A stretch of 64,000 bases of DNA, taken from Phycisphaerae bacterium (lineage in GTDB: Bacteria > Planctomycetota > Phycisphaerae > UBA1845 > UTPLA1). Shown in pieces: positions 15,816 through 25,100 of the stretch; position 1 is the stretch's first letter; every line of letters begins with the position of its first letter. The translations under genes and the position numbers were made by a program. The stretch covers positions 62,001-126,000 of the forward strand of contig JAKLKO010000008.1 in assembly GCA_023150615.1 (NCBI GenBank). Reading direction: 5' to 3'. A model generated the notes under the pieces. That model had not been told where the DNA came from. It did not search any database and saw nothing but the letters and a program-made list of their open reading frames with translations.

Positions 15816-18236
15816 TCACGTCGGAACGGCCGGCGCGGCTTCGAGCGCGCCCCGTCGGCGGAGCAGGAACAGCCCGGAGACGACGTACAGCCCCAGTCCG
15901 ACGAGGTACAGCGCGCGGAATCCGAGCATCATGCTGGCGTATTCGCAAAACCCGCCGAGGATCGCTCCGAGCAGATTGCTCGCAAACGCGCCCGGCAGCG
16001 AGCGGCAGCGCTTCAGCGACGTCGCAAAGATGATCCCGGCAAAATACAGCGGAAGGCAGAGCAGCAGCGCCGACGCGACCCCCGCCGTCAATCGCCCGCG
16101 TTCGAGCAGCCACTCGACCGGAATGAAGTACCCGGCGAGCAGGCTTGCGATCAGACTCGCGTACGCGATGTGCAGCCGCTCCGGCCGCAGCGCCGTCACC
16201 GTCCAGTTCGCGATGAGGATCAGCACGAGGATCGCGGTGATGACGACGCTGCTGACGATCCACGTCGTGCCAAACACGAGCGCCAGTTCCGTGATGCCCT
16301 TCGTCTCGATCAGCAAGAACGCGCCGCCGAGGAAGAAGAAGTGCCCATCGAGCGTCGCGCCGCGCTCCGACGCGCCCAGCACCCAGACGATTGAAACCCC
16401 CGCCAGCATCCCGATCAGGTACACGTACGGCCGCGGGAATTCCCTCCAACTCCGCCCGGTCAGAAACGGAAACGGCCAGTCGTCAGTCGCCGGCGGCGGG
16501 TTCAACCGCTCGGCCGCGGCGGCGACGGTCGCCGTCGTCTCGGGCACGTCGGACGGCGCATCGCCCGGCACGACGTCCGGCGTCGTACCGACGACCAGCA
16601 TCGTGTCCTGGCCCTCGAAGCCGAAGGTCCGCGGCGCATGGCCGAACGCCTCGCTCAACATGCGATACGCCCGCCCGCAAAACAGGCTGTCGGGACCCAG
16701 GGCAAACGACAGGCAGACGCGTCCGCCCGGACGAAGCACGCGCCGCGCATCCTTCATCGCCTCCAGCGTATAGACGAAGTTGTCCAATCGCAGCGCGGCC
16801 ATGCCTGACAGCAGCGTGTGCGAATCGAGCAGGCCAAACACGACGAGGTCGTACTGCGCCGGCGGCGAGCGCCGCATGAACGCCCGGGCATCGTCCGTGA
16901 TCGCGCGGACGCCCGCCGCCTGGTACGGCGACTCCGGATGGCGCTGCTCGCCGACGTGGCGGATGGCCGGATCGATCTCGACCGCGTCGATCCGCTCGGC
17001 GCCGTGGCGGACCGCGGCGGCAACGTCATTGCCCGCGCCCGCGCCGACGATCAACACCGACTTCGGCGCTGCCCCGAGCCGGTACGGCAGCGCGTACCAG
17101 ATCGCCTTGTGTCGCACCGCCTCCAGCCGATCGCGCCAACGCTCCACGAACTCATCCGACAGATCCAGCCCCTGCATGTAGTAGGTCTTGTTCGCCGCGA
17201 CCCAGACGCCCTGCTTTACGAGCCGTCCATCCGGCAGCCAGGCGTTGTCGACCTTGACCTCCAGACGCTGGTACGGCGAGTAGATGTTCTGCACGTCGAC
17301 CCGCGGATCGTGTCCGACCCACGCCAGCATGAGCGCCGCCAGGATTCCGCCGGCGGCGAGCGCGCCGCGACGATGTCGACTCAGCCATAGCGCAAGCATC
17401 GCCGCCACGCCGAACCACACCACCGGCGGCAGCCACAGCAGGCAAACCGCCGCGAACAACCCGACGCCCGCGATGCTCCCGAGGATGTTCAGCGTGTACG
17501 ACGCGATCGGCGCGGCCGGGTCCATCAACCGTCCCGTCAACTGCCCGATCGGGATGAAGGTCACGATCGTGCTGACGAACAGCAGCGCGAAGAAGCCGTA
17601 GAAGACCGCCGCGTGCAGCATCCGCGTCATGCCGCCCATGCCCCAGTACACCTCGCCCACCATCGGCGCCCGGATCGCCCGGTCCGCGTCCGCCAGGCTC
17701 AGCGCATCCATCACGAGCACCTGCAACACGAGCAGCGGCAGCACCAGCGGAAACGACAGCAGGTCGCGCCGCGCGCGGGCGAACCCGAGTCCCAACCCGA
17801 GGAAGCATGCCAGCAGCGTGATGTTCTTCAGATAGGCGCAGGCGCGGAACTCCGTCCCGTGCCAGCGGATCAACGCGATCTCGAGAAACAGCCCCAGGAT
17901 GCTCGCGAGCACCAGGTCGACGCGCCTCGCCGTCGCCGACAGTGAATCCACCGCCCGCGCGAACTCCGCAAATCCCGCGCGAACCGACACGGCGAAGCGC
18001 GCGTGAAACGCGAAGAACACGAACGCCCCACCGACGAGCGCCAGCCCCAGTCCGACGGCCGCCGGATGATGATCCACCTCCCCGGCCGCAAGCACGCGCG
18101 GCGTCGCCGGCCGCGGATCGCCGATCCAGTACGCCCCCCACGCCAGCGACGTGCTGCCGGCCGCGAGCATCGCCAGCGCGAGCAGCCAGCGAAAGATCGT
18201 CCCACGACGCGATGAAGCGTTCACATCCAGCGTCAT
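15816..18236 (-). CDS. Membrane-fused spermidine-synthase-like protein
   Basis: An 806-residue protein with about seven hydrophobic helices, a soluble SAM-dependent aminopropyl/methyltransferase-type domain (roughly residues 390-560), and another membrane bundle at the C-terminus. The soluble domain shows SVLIVGAGAGNDVAAAV (nucleotide loop), DAVEIDPAI (acidic ribose-binding strand) and ITDDARAFMR, the motif order of polyamine aminopropyltransferases. Such fusions are known as spermidine-synthase-like transporters or 'fused MFS/spermidine synthase' proteins; their true reaction is mostly untested. Polyamine synthesis is therefore not assumed. It heads the tight run leading to paralog B and nuoE, and is separated from yidD by 97 bases. 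Confidence 0.78.
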   Translation of the reverse strand: MTLDVNASSRRGTIFRWLLALAMLAAGSTSLAWGAYWIGDPRPATPRVLAAGEVDHHPAAVGLGLALVGGAFVFFAFHARFAVSVRAGFAEFARAVDSLSATARRVDLVLASILGLFLEIALIRWHGTEFRACAYLKNITLLACFLGLGLGFARARRDLLSFPLVLPLLVLQVLVMDALSLADADRAIRAPMVGEVYWGMGGMTRMLHAAVFYGFFALLFVSTIVTFIPIGQLTGRLMDPAAPIASYTLNILGSIAGVGLFAAVCLLWLPPVVWFGVAAMLALWLSRHRRGALAAGGILAALMLAWVGHDPRVDVQNIYSPYQRLEVKVDNAWLPDGRLVKQGVWVAANKTYYMQGLDLSDEFVERWRDRLEAVRHKAIWYALPYRLGAAPKSVLIVGAGAGNDVAAAVRHGAERIDAVEIDPAIRHVGEQRHPESPYQAAGVRAITDDARAFMRRSPPAQYDLVVFGLLDSHTLLSGMAALRLDNFVYTLEAMKDARRVLRPGGRVCLSFALGPDSLFCGRAYRMLSEAFGHAPRTFGFEGQDTMLVVGTTPDVVPGDAPSDVPETTATVAAAAERLNPPPATDDWPFPFLTGRSWREFPRPYVYLIGMLAGVSIVWVLGASERGATLDGHFFFLGGAFLLIETKGITELALVFGTTWIVSSVVITAILVLILIANWTVTALRPERLHIAYASLIASLLAGYFIPVEWLLERGRLTAGVASALLLCLPLYFAGIIFATSLKRCRSLPGAFASNLLGAILGGFCEYASMMLGFRALYLVGLGLYVVSGLFLLRRRGALEAAPAVPT

Positions 18237-18333
18237 CGCGCCGCACTCTATCGGAGCGCAGCCCGGCGTGAAATGCCTCGCGCGATCGCCGCACGCGGCA
18301 ATTCACAATCTCGACACGCCGCGTCGAGCGGAC

Positions 18334-18591
18334 TCATGGAACCGGATCAATCCCGCCGATCGTGCCCGGCCGACAGCGCACGATCCGGCGTACCGCCAGC
18401 CATCCGCCGCGCAGAAGGCCGTAGCGCTTCAGTGCCTCAATGGCATACTCGCTGCACGAGGGGTGGAACTTACACGTGCCGATGAGCAGCGGCCGCAGAA
18501 CGAGCTGGTACGCCTGCACGAACGCGATGCCGATCCACACGCCGATCGTGACGCGACCCGCGCTCCATCCTCTCGGACCGCCCGCCATCAC
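18334..18591 (-). CDS. yidD: Membrane protein insertion efficiency factor YidD
   Basis: An 85-residue protein of the YidD family, which assists the YidC insertase at the inner face of the membrane. One amphipathic/hydrophobic N-terminal stretch is followed by YQLVLRPLL and the signature CKFHPSCSEYAIEALKRYG, then WLAVRRIVRCRP. Length and motif order match the family. Its ATG overlaps the trmB stop by 4 bases (ATGA), so the two are translationally coupled. In most bacteria yidD sits in the rpmH-rnpA-yidC cluster; here it is detached. Confidence 0.94.
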   Translation of the reverse strand: MMAGGPRGWSAGRVTIGVWIGIAFVQAYQLVLRPLLIGTCKFHPSCSEYAIEALKRYGLLRGGWLAVRRIVRCRPGTIGGIDPVP

Positions 18592-19205
18592 GTGCTCCCG
18601 CGCCGTCGCAGCGCCAGCCGGTAGATCGTCCGCCCCTCGCGAACGTACTTCACCTCGAAGTTCGTCTCCGTACGCTCGTCGATCGTGCCATATTCCGGAT
18701 CATCGAACGGCGCCGGCTCAAAATCCAACCGGCCGTCGATCAATCCGCGGATCACGGCGAAGTACTCCGCGTGATCGGTCTGGATCGCCCACCGCGCGCC
18801 GGGCCGAAGCACTCGCGCCGCGGCGTCCACGAATTCCGCGCAGAACAACCGCCGCTTGTGGTGCCGCTTCTTCGGCCAAGGGTCGGGATGATAGACGTGC
18901 AATGCCGACAGGCAGGCCGGCGGCAACCGATGCATGACGAAGTGCTTCGCGTCGGTTCGGACGAGGCGCACGTTTTCGACCCCCCAGCGGCACATCCGGT
19001 CGGCCGCGTAACGGAAGTATTTGCTCGCCCACTCGATGCCGACGAAATTCCGTTCTGGATGCGCCCGCGCCTGCCGAAGCAGAAACCCGCCCTTTCCGCA
19101 GCCGATCTCCAGCTCGATCGGATGCTCGTTTCCGAACCACGCGGATGGAGCCACCACCCCCGTCGACGAATCCACGTCGATCGTGATTTGCTGCACGTCC
19201 GGCAC
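18588..19205 (-). CDS. trmB: tRNA (guanine-N7-)-methyltransferase
   Basis: A SAM-dependent enzyme that makes m7G46 in tRNA. IELEIGCGKGGFL is the SAM loop and NFVGIEWASKY the acidic second strand. HVYHPDPWPKKRHHKRR is the TrmB signature for the catalytic region, and TDHAEYF and RTETNFEVKY follow as usual. The frame is open to an ATG at 19295, but that would overlap murJ by 83 bases with a poor N-terminus. GTG at 19205 gives 205 residues, a normal size, and is preferred. A TATAAT on this strand ends 7 bases before that GTG. Confidence 0.92.
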   Translation of the reverse strand: MPDVQQITIDVDSSTGVVAPSAWFGNEHPIELEIGCGKGGFLLRQARAHPERNFVGIEWASKYFRYAADRMCRWGVENVRLVRTDAKHFVMHRLPPACLSALHVYHPDPWPKKRHHKRRLFCAEFVDAAARVLRPGARWAIQTDHAEYFAVIRGLIDGRLDFEPAPFDDPEYGTIDERTETNFEVKYVREGRTIYRLALRRRGST

Positions 19206-19211
19206 GGCGAG

Positions 19212-19217
19212 ATTATA
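19212..19217 (-). promoter_or_regulatory. TATAAT box immediately upstream of trmB
   Basis: A perfect -10 hexamer on the minus strand (19217 to 19212) lies just past the murJ stop. Initiation about 7 bases downstream would begin at or next to the trmB GTG (19205), giving a leaderless or near-leaderless mRNA. No convincing -35 box is seen 16-18 bases upstream (GGTGGG). The hexamer is rare by chance in DNA this GC-rich, but function is inferred. Confidence 0.3.
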
Positions 19218-20850
19218 CGCCGCGAGATTCGCGCCCCACCAGCCAGCGGACCTCGTCCATTCGCGCGACTCGCGCCGCGACGAGGTACACCGCAATCGCC
19301 GCCATCAGCGGAATGAACACGCGCAGCGCCCGGGCGGAAATCGCGGCGCCGCTCATCAGTTCCCACGACGCGCCGAATCGCGCCGCAGCCCAGGCCGCCC
19401 CCGTCGCCAATGCCGCCAATGCCGCCGTTCGGAGGAATGCCGCCACGAGCACGTGACCGCCGATTCGACCGCCGGTACGACGCCGCAGGATCCACAGACC
19501 GATCCCCACGTGCAGCATCGACGTCATCGACGTGGAGATGCCGAACGCCGATTCGCGGATCGCCGGATGCCACACGAGCGACAGATTGATCGCCTGATTC
19601 AGCGCCACCAGCCCGCAGCCGATCCACATCGGCGTCAGCGTGTCCTTCACCGAGTAGAACCCGCGAAGCACGATGTGCTGCGCGCAGAACGCCCACATCC
19701 CGATGCCGTACCACCGCAGCACCGCCGCGGCGCGGATCGACTCCTCCGGACCGAATCGACCGTACTGAAACAGCAGCGCGACGATCGGCTCTGCCAGCAC
19801 CATCATCACCAGCCCCGCCGGAAGCCCCTCGAACACGGCCATCCGCAGCGCGCTGCCCAGCGACGTCCGCAGCGCCGGCATGTCTCCCCGGGCCGCCTGC
19901 CGGCTGAGCATCGGAAACGCCGCCGTCGCCAACGAAATCGCCAGCACCCCGAGCGGAAACTGATACAGCCGCGTCGCGTTGTTTACCGCCGACAGCGCCC
20001 CGGCCTCCATCGGATATCGCAACGAGTGGCCGGCGATCGACAACGTCTCCGGCTGGTTCGGTCCGCGCGACAGGTACGTGCAAATCTGCGCATCGAGGAA
20101 CACATTGAACAACAGCACGCCCTGTCCGAGCAGGATCGGCACAAAGGTCCGCAGGATTCCTCGCAGCCGGGGATCGGCCAGGCCCAGCGACCACGGCAAC
20201 CGTACGCCGTGTTGCCGCAGGATCGGCACGAGAATCGCGAGTTGCAGCACGCCCGCCGCAAGCACGCTGATCGCCACGCCATACACCTGCGACTCCAGCC
20301 GGTCGCTCATCGCCGGACCGACGAGCAGCACGCCCGCGATGTTGCACAGGTTCAGCACAATCGGCGACAGCGCCGGCACGGTGAAGTGATTCACGCAGTT
20401 CAGGATGCTCGACAGAAGCGCGAGCACGCAGATACTGATCATGAACGGCAGCATCACGGCCGTCAGACCCAGCATCAGCCGCCGCATCGCCTCGCCCGGC
20501 GAGTACCACCAGATCACGAGCACCGCCAGCTCCAGCACGATCGTCAGCAGCACCAGCGCCAGCGTCAGCAGCGCCGTGACGCGCCCCAGCAGCCGCCAGG
20601 CCTCGTCCCGACCATCGCGATCGAGCACCTCGGTGAACGTCGGCACGAAGACCGCCGACAGCGCCCCCTCGCCGAACAACCGGCGGAACAGGTTCGGCAC
20701 CTGGAACCCGTAATTGAACGCGTCCTGGATCCATGACTGGCCGTAGGCCGCGTTGAGCACGATCTCCCGCGCCAGTCCCGTGATCCGCGACAGCAGCGTG
20801 CAGGCGGCGATCAGCTTCGCCGAGGAAAAGACTCGCGCCTCCGGGCTCAT
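19213..20850 (-). CDS. murJ: Lipid II flippase MurJ
   Basis: A 545-residue multipass protein of the MOP/MviN family that moves lipid II across the inner membrane for peptidoglycan synthesis. The N-terminal LLSRITGLAREIVLNAAYG followed by NLFRRLFGEGALSAVFVP is the family's strongest signature. About 14 hydrophobic segments follow, as expected. The ATG overlaps the mutY stop by 4 bases (ATGA). Together with the L,D-transpeptidase at 62.6 kb it indicates a peptidoglycan wall. Confidence 0.95.
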   Translation of the reverse strand: MSPEARVFSSAKLIAACTLLSRITGLAREIVLNAAYGQSWIQDAFNYGFQVPNLFRRLFGEGALSAVFVPTFTEVLDRDGRDEAWRLLGRVTALLTLALVLLTIVLELAVLVIWWYSPGEAMRRLMLGLTAVMLPFMISICVLALLSSILNCVNHFTVPALSPIVLNLCNIAGVLLVGPAMSDRLESQVYGVAISVLAAGVLQLAILVPILRQHGVRLPWSLGLADPRLRGILRTFVPILLGQGVLLFNVFLDAQICTYLSRGPNQPETLSIAGHSLRYPMEAGALSAVNNATRLYQFPLGVLAISLATAAFPMLSRQAARGDMPALRTSLGSALRMAVFEGLPAGLVMMVLAEPIVALLFQYGRFGPEESIRAAAVLRWYGIGMWAFCAQHIVLRGFYSVKDTLTPMWIGCGLVALNQAINLSLVWHPAIRESAFGISTSMTSMLHVGIGLWILRRRTGGRIGGHVLVAAFLRTAALAALATGAAWAAARFGASWELMSGAAISARALRVFIPLMAAIAVYLVAARVARMDEVRWLVGRESRGV

Positions 20851-21968
20851 GCGACGCGGTCCCTCCCGCTCGGCAGACCACCGTCATTCGCACCGACCAG
20901 CTCGCGGAGCGCCGCCACCACACGCTGCATCGCGCGCGACAGGCCGAGACGCTCCGCGCGGTTCAGGCGACACCACCGGCCGCCGCGGACTCGCGCCGTC
21001 CGCTCCACGCGGCAGCGATAGCCCACGAACTCGATCCGACGATGCGACAGCGCGTGCGTCGCCCGCACAAACGGCCGGGACTCGATGCGCGCTCGCGCTA
21101 GTTCGCGCCGACGCAGGACCTCCTGAACCGCATCCCGCACGCGCGTCCGCGCGACGGGCAGCGTCGGCAGCTCCCACAACCCGCCCCACAGCCCGTTCCG
21201 CGGCCGCCGCACGAACAGCCAGCGCTCGCCATCGCTGACCGCCGCCACGACATGCGTCTCGCGCTGAACCATCGTCCGTCGCGCCGGCCGGGGGATCCGA
21301 TCCGCCAAGCCGCGCGCAAGCGCCCTGCACCCGCCTCGCAGCGGGCAGACTTCACACTGCGGCGCGATTGGCGTGCAGACCGTCGCCCCCAGCTCCATCA
21401 GCGCCTGGTTGAAATCACCGCAGCCGCGCGCCGGGAGCATCGACTCCGCCGCCCGCCACAGCCGCTGCCGCATCGCCGCCGACTTCACATCGCCGCGCAT
21501 CGCATGCCATCGCGCCAGCACCCGCGCGACGTTGCCATCGACCACCGTCGCCCGCGCGCCGAACGCGATCGACGCCACCGCCCCCGCTGTGTAGCGACCC
21601 ACGCCCGGCAGCGTCAGCAGCTCCTCCACCGTCGACGGAACGCGACCGTCGAATCGAGCCACCACGTCCCTCGCCGCCGCGTGAAGGTTCCGCGCCCGCG
21701 CGTAGTACCCCAGCCCGGCCCAGAACCGCAGCACGTCCCCCAACGGCGCTGCTGCCAGCGCGCGGACCGTCGGAAATCGCCGCATGAAACGCTCGTAGTA
21801 CGGAATGACCGTCCCGACCTGCGTCTGCTGGAGCATCGTCTCCGACACCCAGATCGCGTACGGATCGCGCGTCTCGCGCCACGGGAGCCGCCGTCGCACA
21901 CGCCGATACCAGCGCAACAACGGCCGCGCAATCTCCACCGCTCGCCGATCCGACCGCCGCGCCGCCAT
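20847..21968 (-). CDS. mutY: A/G-specific adenine glycosylase
   Basis: A 373-residue DNA repair enzyme that removes adenine mispaired with 8-oxoguanine. Glu43 in SETMLQQTQV is the proton donor. The helix-hairpin-helix LPGVGRYTAGAV is at 120-131, with catalytic Asp144 in VVDGNVARV. C198, C205, C208 and C214 form the Cx6Cx2Cx5C [4Fe-4S] site. The C-terminal NUDIX-like domain (LFVRRPRNGLWGGLWELP) recognises the oxidised base. ATG 21968 is chosen because the longer frame to 22067 adds 33 residues of low quality in the intergenic region shared with the divergent TPR/transglutaminase gene. Confidence 0.94.
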   Translation of the reverse strand: MAARRSDRRAVEIARPLLRWYRRVRRRLPWRETRDPYAIWVSETMLQQTQVGTVIPYYERFMRRFPTVRALAAAPLGDVLRFWAGLGYYARARNLHAAARDVVARFDGRVPSTVEELLTLPGVGRYTAGAVASIAFGARATVVDGNVARVLARWHAMRGDVKSAAMRQRLWRAAESMLPARGCGDFNQALMELGATVCTPIAPQCEVCPLRGGCRALARGLADRIPRPARRTMVQRETHVVAAVSDGERWLFVRRPRNGLWGGLWELPTLPVARTRVRDAVQEVLRRRELARARIESRPFVRATHALSHRRIEFVGYRCRVERTARVRGGRWCRLNRAERLGLSRAMQRVVAALRELVGANDGGLPSGRDRVA

Positions 21969-22108
21969 GCCCGCCGATTGTACGCCCCCCGCGCCCCCGT
22001 GCACGCATCCTCGCGCCCGCCGTCCGACCGTTGGCCAGGACCGGCAATCGTCCCGTAGAATCCGCACCGGCCATCGAACCCGTTTGCCGCGATCGAGGGA
22101 ACTTCACG

Positions 22109-25100
22109 ATGCTTGAGCTCCGGCACCGCTCCGTCCCGCTGTCCGCCGTCCTGCTGATCCTCGCGACGAGCCCCGCGCTGCTCCGCGCCGATGACCCGCC
22201 GCGGACGGACTTCGACTGGCCGAAGAACTCCAAGGATGCCGCGAAGTTCGTCGAGTCCCTGCCGAGCACGCAGCCCGCCGACCTCGACGCCGGGCAGAAC
22301 GTCCGACTCGCCTGGTCGCTCAGCCGCTACGAAGGCCGCTCGGCCGACGCCCTGCGGCATCTCGACGCTGCGCTGAAGCGCGATCCGCATCATTACAAGG
22401 CCCACGAGCTCGCCGGGCTGATCCATGCCTCGCGCGGCGATGACGACCGCGCTGCATCGCACTTCCTCGAGCTCATGACCGTCGACCGGCCGGAATCCGC
22501 GCTCTACTTCAGCGTGATCGACGACCTCAACACCGGCGTCACCTTCCGCAACGAGTACATCCGCCGCCTCCGCGCCGCCATCGACGACCCCGCCGTCGGC
22601 GAGCCGTACCGAGCCGACCTGCGCTGGAACCTCGCGTTCGAGTACGTCGGCGCCGGACGGCTCGACGAGGCGAAGGCGACGTTTGAAGCCGTCGGATTCT
22701 GGCGCGACTGGATGGTCATCGGCCCGTTCGACAACGAACGCAACGCGGGCTTTTCGCAGATCTGCGGACCGGAATCCGAAATCGACTACGCGAAGGAGTA
22801 TCCCGGTCGCGATCGGCCGGTCCGCTGGCAGCGCCTGCGGAACTTCGAGCGCTCCGGGCGGATCAGCTTCTACGAGATCATGTACCCGCAGGAGAACACG
22901 CTCGCGTACGCGCTCACGTTCATCCATGCACCGGAGGACGCGAACGTCGTGTTTCGCTTTGGTGCGGCCAATGCCGTCAAGCTCTGGCTGAACGAACGAC
23001 TCCTGCTCGCGGATGACCTCGACAAGTCCTTCTCCTTCGATCAGTACACCGTCCCGGCCCGACTGCATGCCGGCTGGAACAAGCTTCTCGTCAAGGTCTG
23101 CGAGCGCGATGGGTCGTGGCACCTCGGCCTGCGAATCACGAACCCGGATGGATCGCTGTACCGCTCCGCGCCGGACGACGACGCGGCGGCGAAGAACGAC
23201 GACGGGCCTCTGCCGATCCGCAAGACGCCCGACGACCGCGCGGACAAGAGCGAGCCGGACTTCGAATTCGCCCGTGGCGCGTACGAGACCTTCTCCGAGC
23301 GCGCCAAGCGCAATCCGCGCGATCCGCAGACGCTCTATTACCTCGCCCGCGCGGAGCGGGCCACGCAGCGCCACGAGCCGGCCGTCGCCACGCTGGAGAA
23401 GCTGACGCGACGCACGCCGCGCTGCGCCGAGCACTTCCGCCTGCTGGCTGACGCGTACGAGGACGATGAGAAGCCCGACAAGCAGCTCGCGGCGCTCAAG
23501 CGCGCGCTCGAGATCGAGCCGGACGATGTCGCCGCGCTCGTGCGACTCGGACAGTTCTACCATCACACCGAGAAGCACGAGCAGGCGATCGAAGCCCTCG
23601 ACCGCGCCATCAAACTCAATCCCCGCTGCATCGACGCCCGCGCCGTACGTCAGATCGTCTATGAAGCGAAGGAGTGGCACGAACACGCCTTCCGCGCCGC
23701 CCGGCAGCTTGCCGCCGACTACCCCGATGTCGGTGGACTCGCCCGCAACTACGCCGAGCGCGCCGTCCACATGGGCTATCGCGCGCTGGCCAGGCGACAG
23801 TTCGAGCGCGCGGTCGAATGCAAGCACGACGACGTGACCTCGCGCCGGGCACTCGCACGACTCGCCGAGGAACGCGGCGACATCGACGGCGCCGCTGCCC
23901 AGATCCGCGAGCTGCTCCGAGGCGAACCGCTCGAGAGCGACGCCCGGCTCGCGCTGGCCCGGCTGCTGGCGCGCAACGAACGCTTTGACGAGGCCCTCGC
24001 CGAGTGCGACGTCGTCTCGGATATCTGCCCCGAGAACGCCAACGCCCACCGTCAACGCGGCGCGATCCTGCAGCGAATGAACCGCGACGAGGAGGCGCTC
24101 GAATCCTGGAAGCTCGCCCTGCGATACAACCCCGACGATCGCTGGCTCCGCGAGTACGTCGAGTTCCTCGAACCGCAGGCCGCCTCGCTCGTCAGCCGGT
24201 ACGCCGTCACCGACGTGCAGGCCGCCGACCTGATCCGCCGCCGCGTCGATCCCGCCGACTTCCCCAAGGCCGACGCCTACGAGCTGCTCGATCACCTCGT
24301 CACCGAGATCAACGAAGACGGCTCCTACACGTCCCTCGAGCACCGCATCATCCAGATCCTCAACGACAACGGCCGCGAGGCGTTTACGTCGATCCGGCTC
24401 CGCGGCAGTGTCTCCAAGATCCTCCGCGCCGTGGTCATCCAGCCCGACGGCAGCGAGGTCGAGGCCACCAACGTCTCGCAGCGCGGCATCGCCTTCGGCA
24501 AGCTTCAGGTAGGCAGCATCCTGCGAACCGTCGTGCAGTACCGCGGCTCATCGACCGAGTGGCTCAGCCGCCACTACACCGCGACGTTCTCGTTCAAGGA
24601 CGCGTACCCCAAGCTCCGCGCGGAGTTCATCCTTCTCGTGCCCAAGTCCCGCCGCATCCGCTACCGCGTGCAGGGCGACTCCATCCGACTCGAAGAACAG
24701 GAGCTGGCTCTGCACCGGCTCTATCGCTGGCGCGCCGACGACGTCTCCATGATCGAGCCCGAGCGCAATCGACCGCCCATGGCCGATATCGCCGAACTCG
24801 TCAGCGTCAGCACCATCGAGGACTGGGACGAGATCGCCCGCTGGGAGCACGCCCTGACCAAGGAGGCGTTCGTCGCCGACGACGCCGTGCGACGAAAGGC
24901 CGCCGAGCTGACGCAGCGCGCGAAGTCGCGAGAAGAGAAGATCCGCGCGCTGGCCAACTTCGTCTCGCAGAAGATCCAGTACCGACAGGACTACGGCCGG
25001 CTCATCATGGGCATCGTCCCGCACAAGGCCGGAAACGTCCTCGCCAAGGAGGCCGGCGATTGCAAGGACAAGGCCGCGCTGCTCATCACCATGCTCCGCG

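Noticed and set aside
19021-20736. 571-codon open frame on the plus strand
   Set aside because: Antisense to murJ and trmB; His/Arg/Gln-rich shadow.
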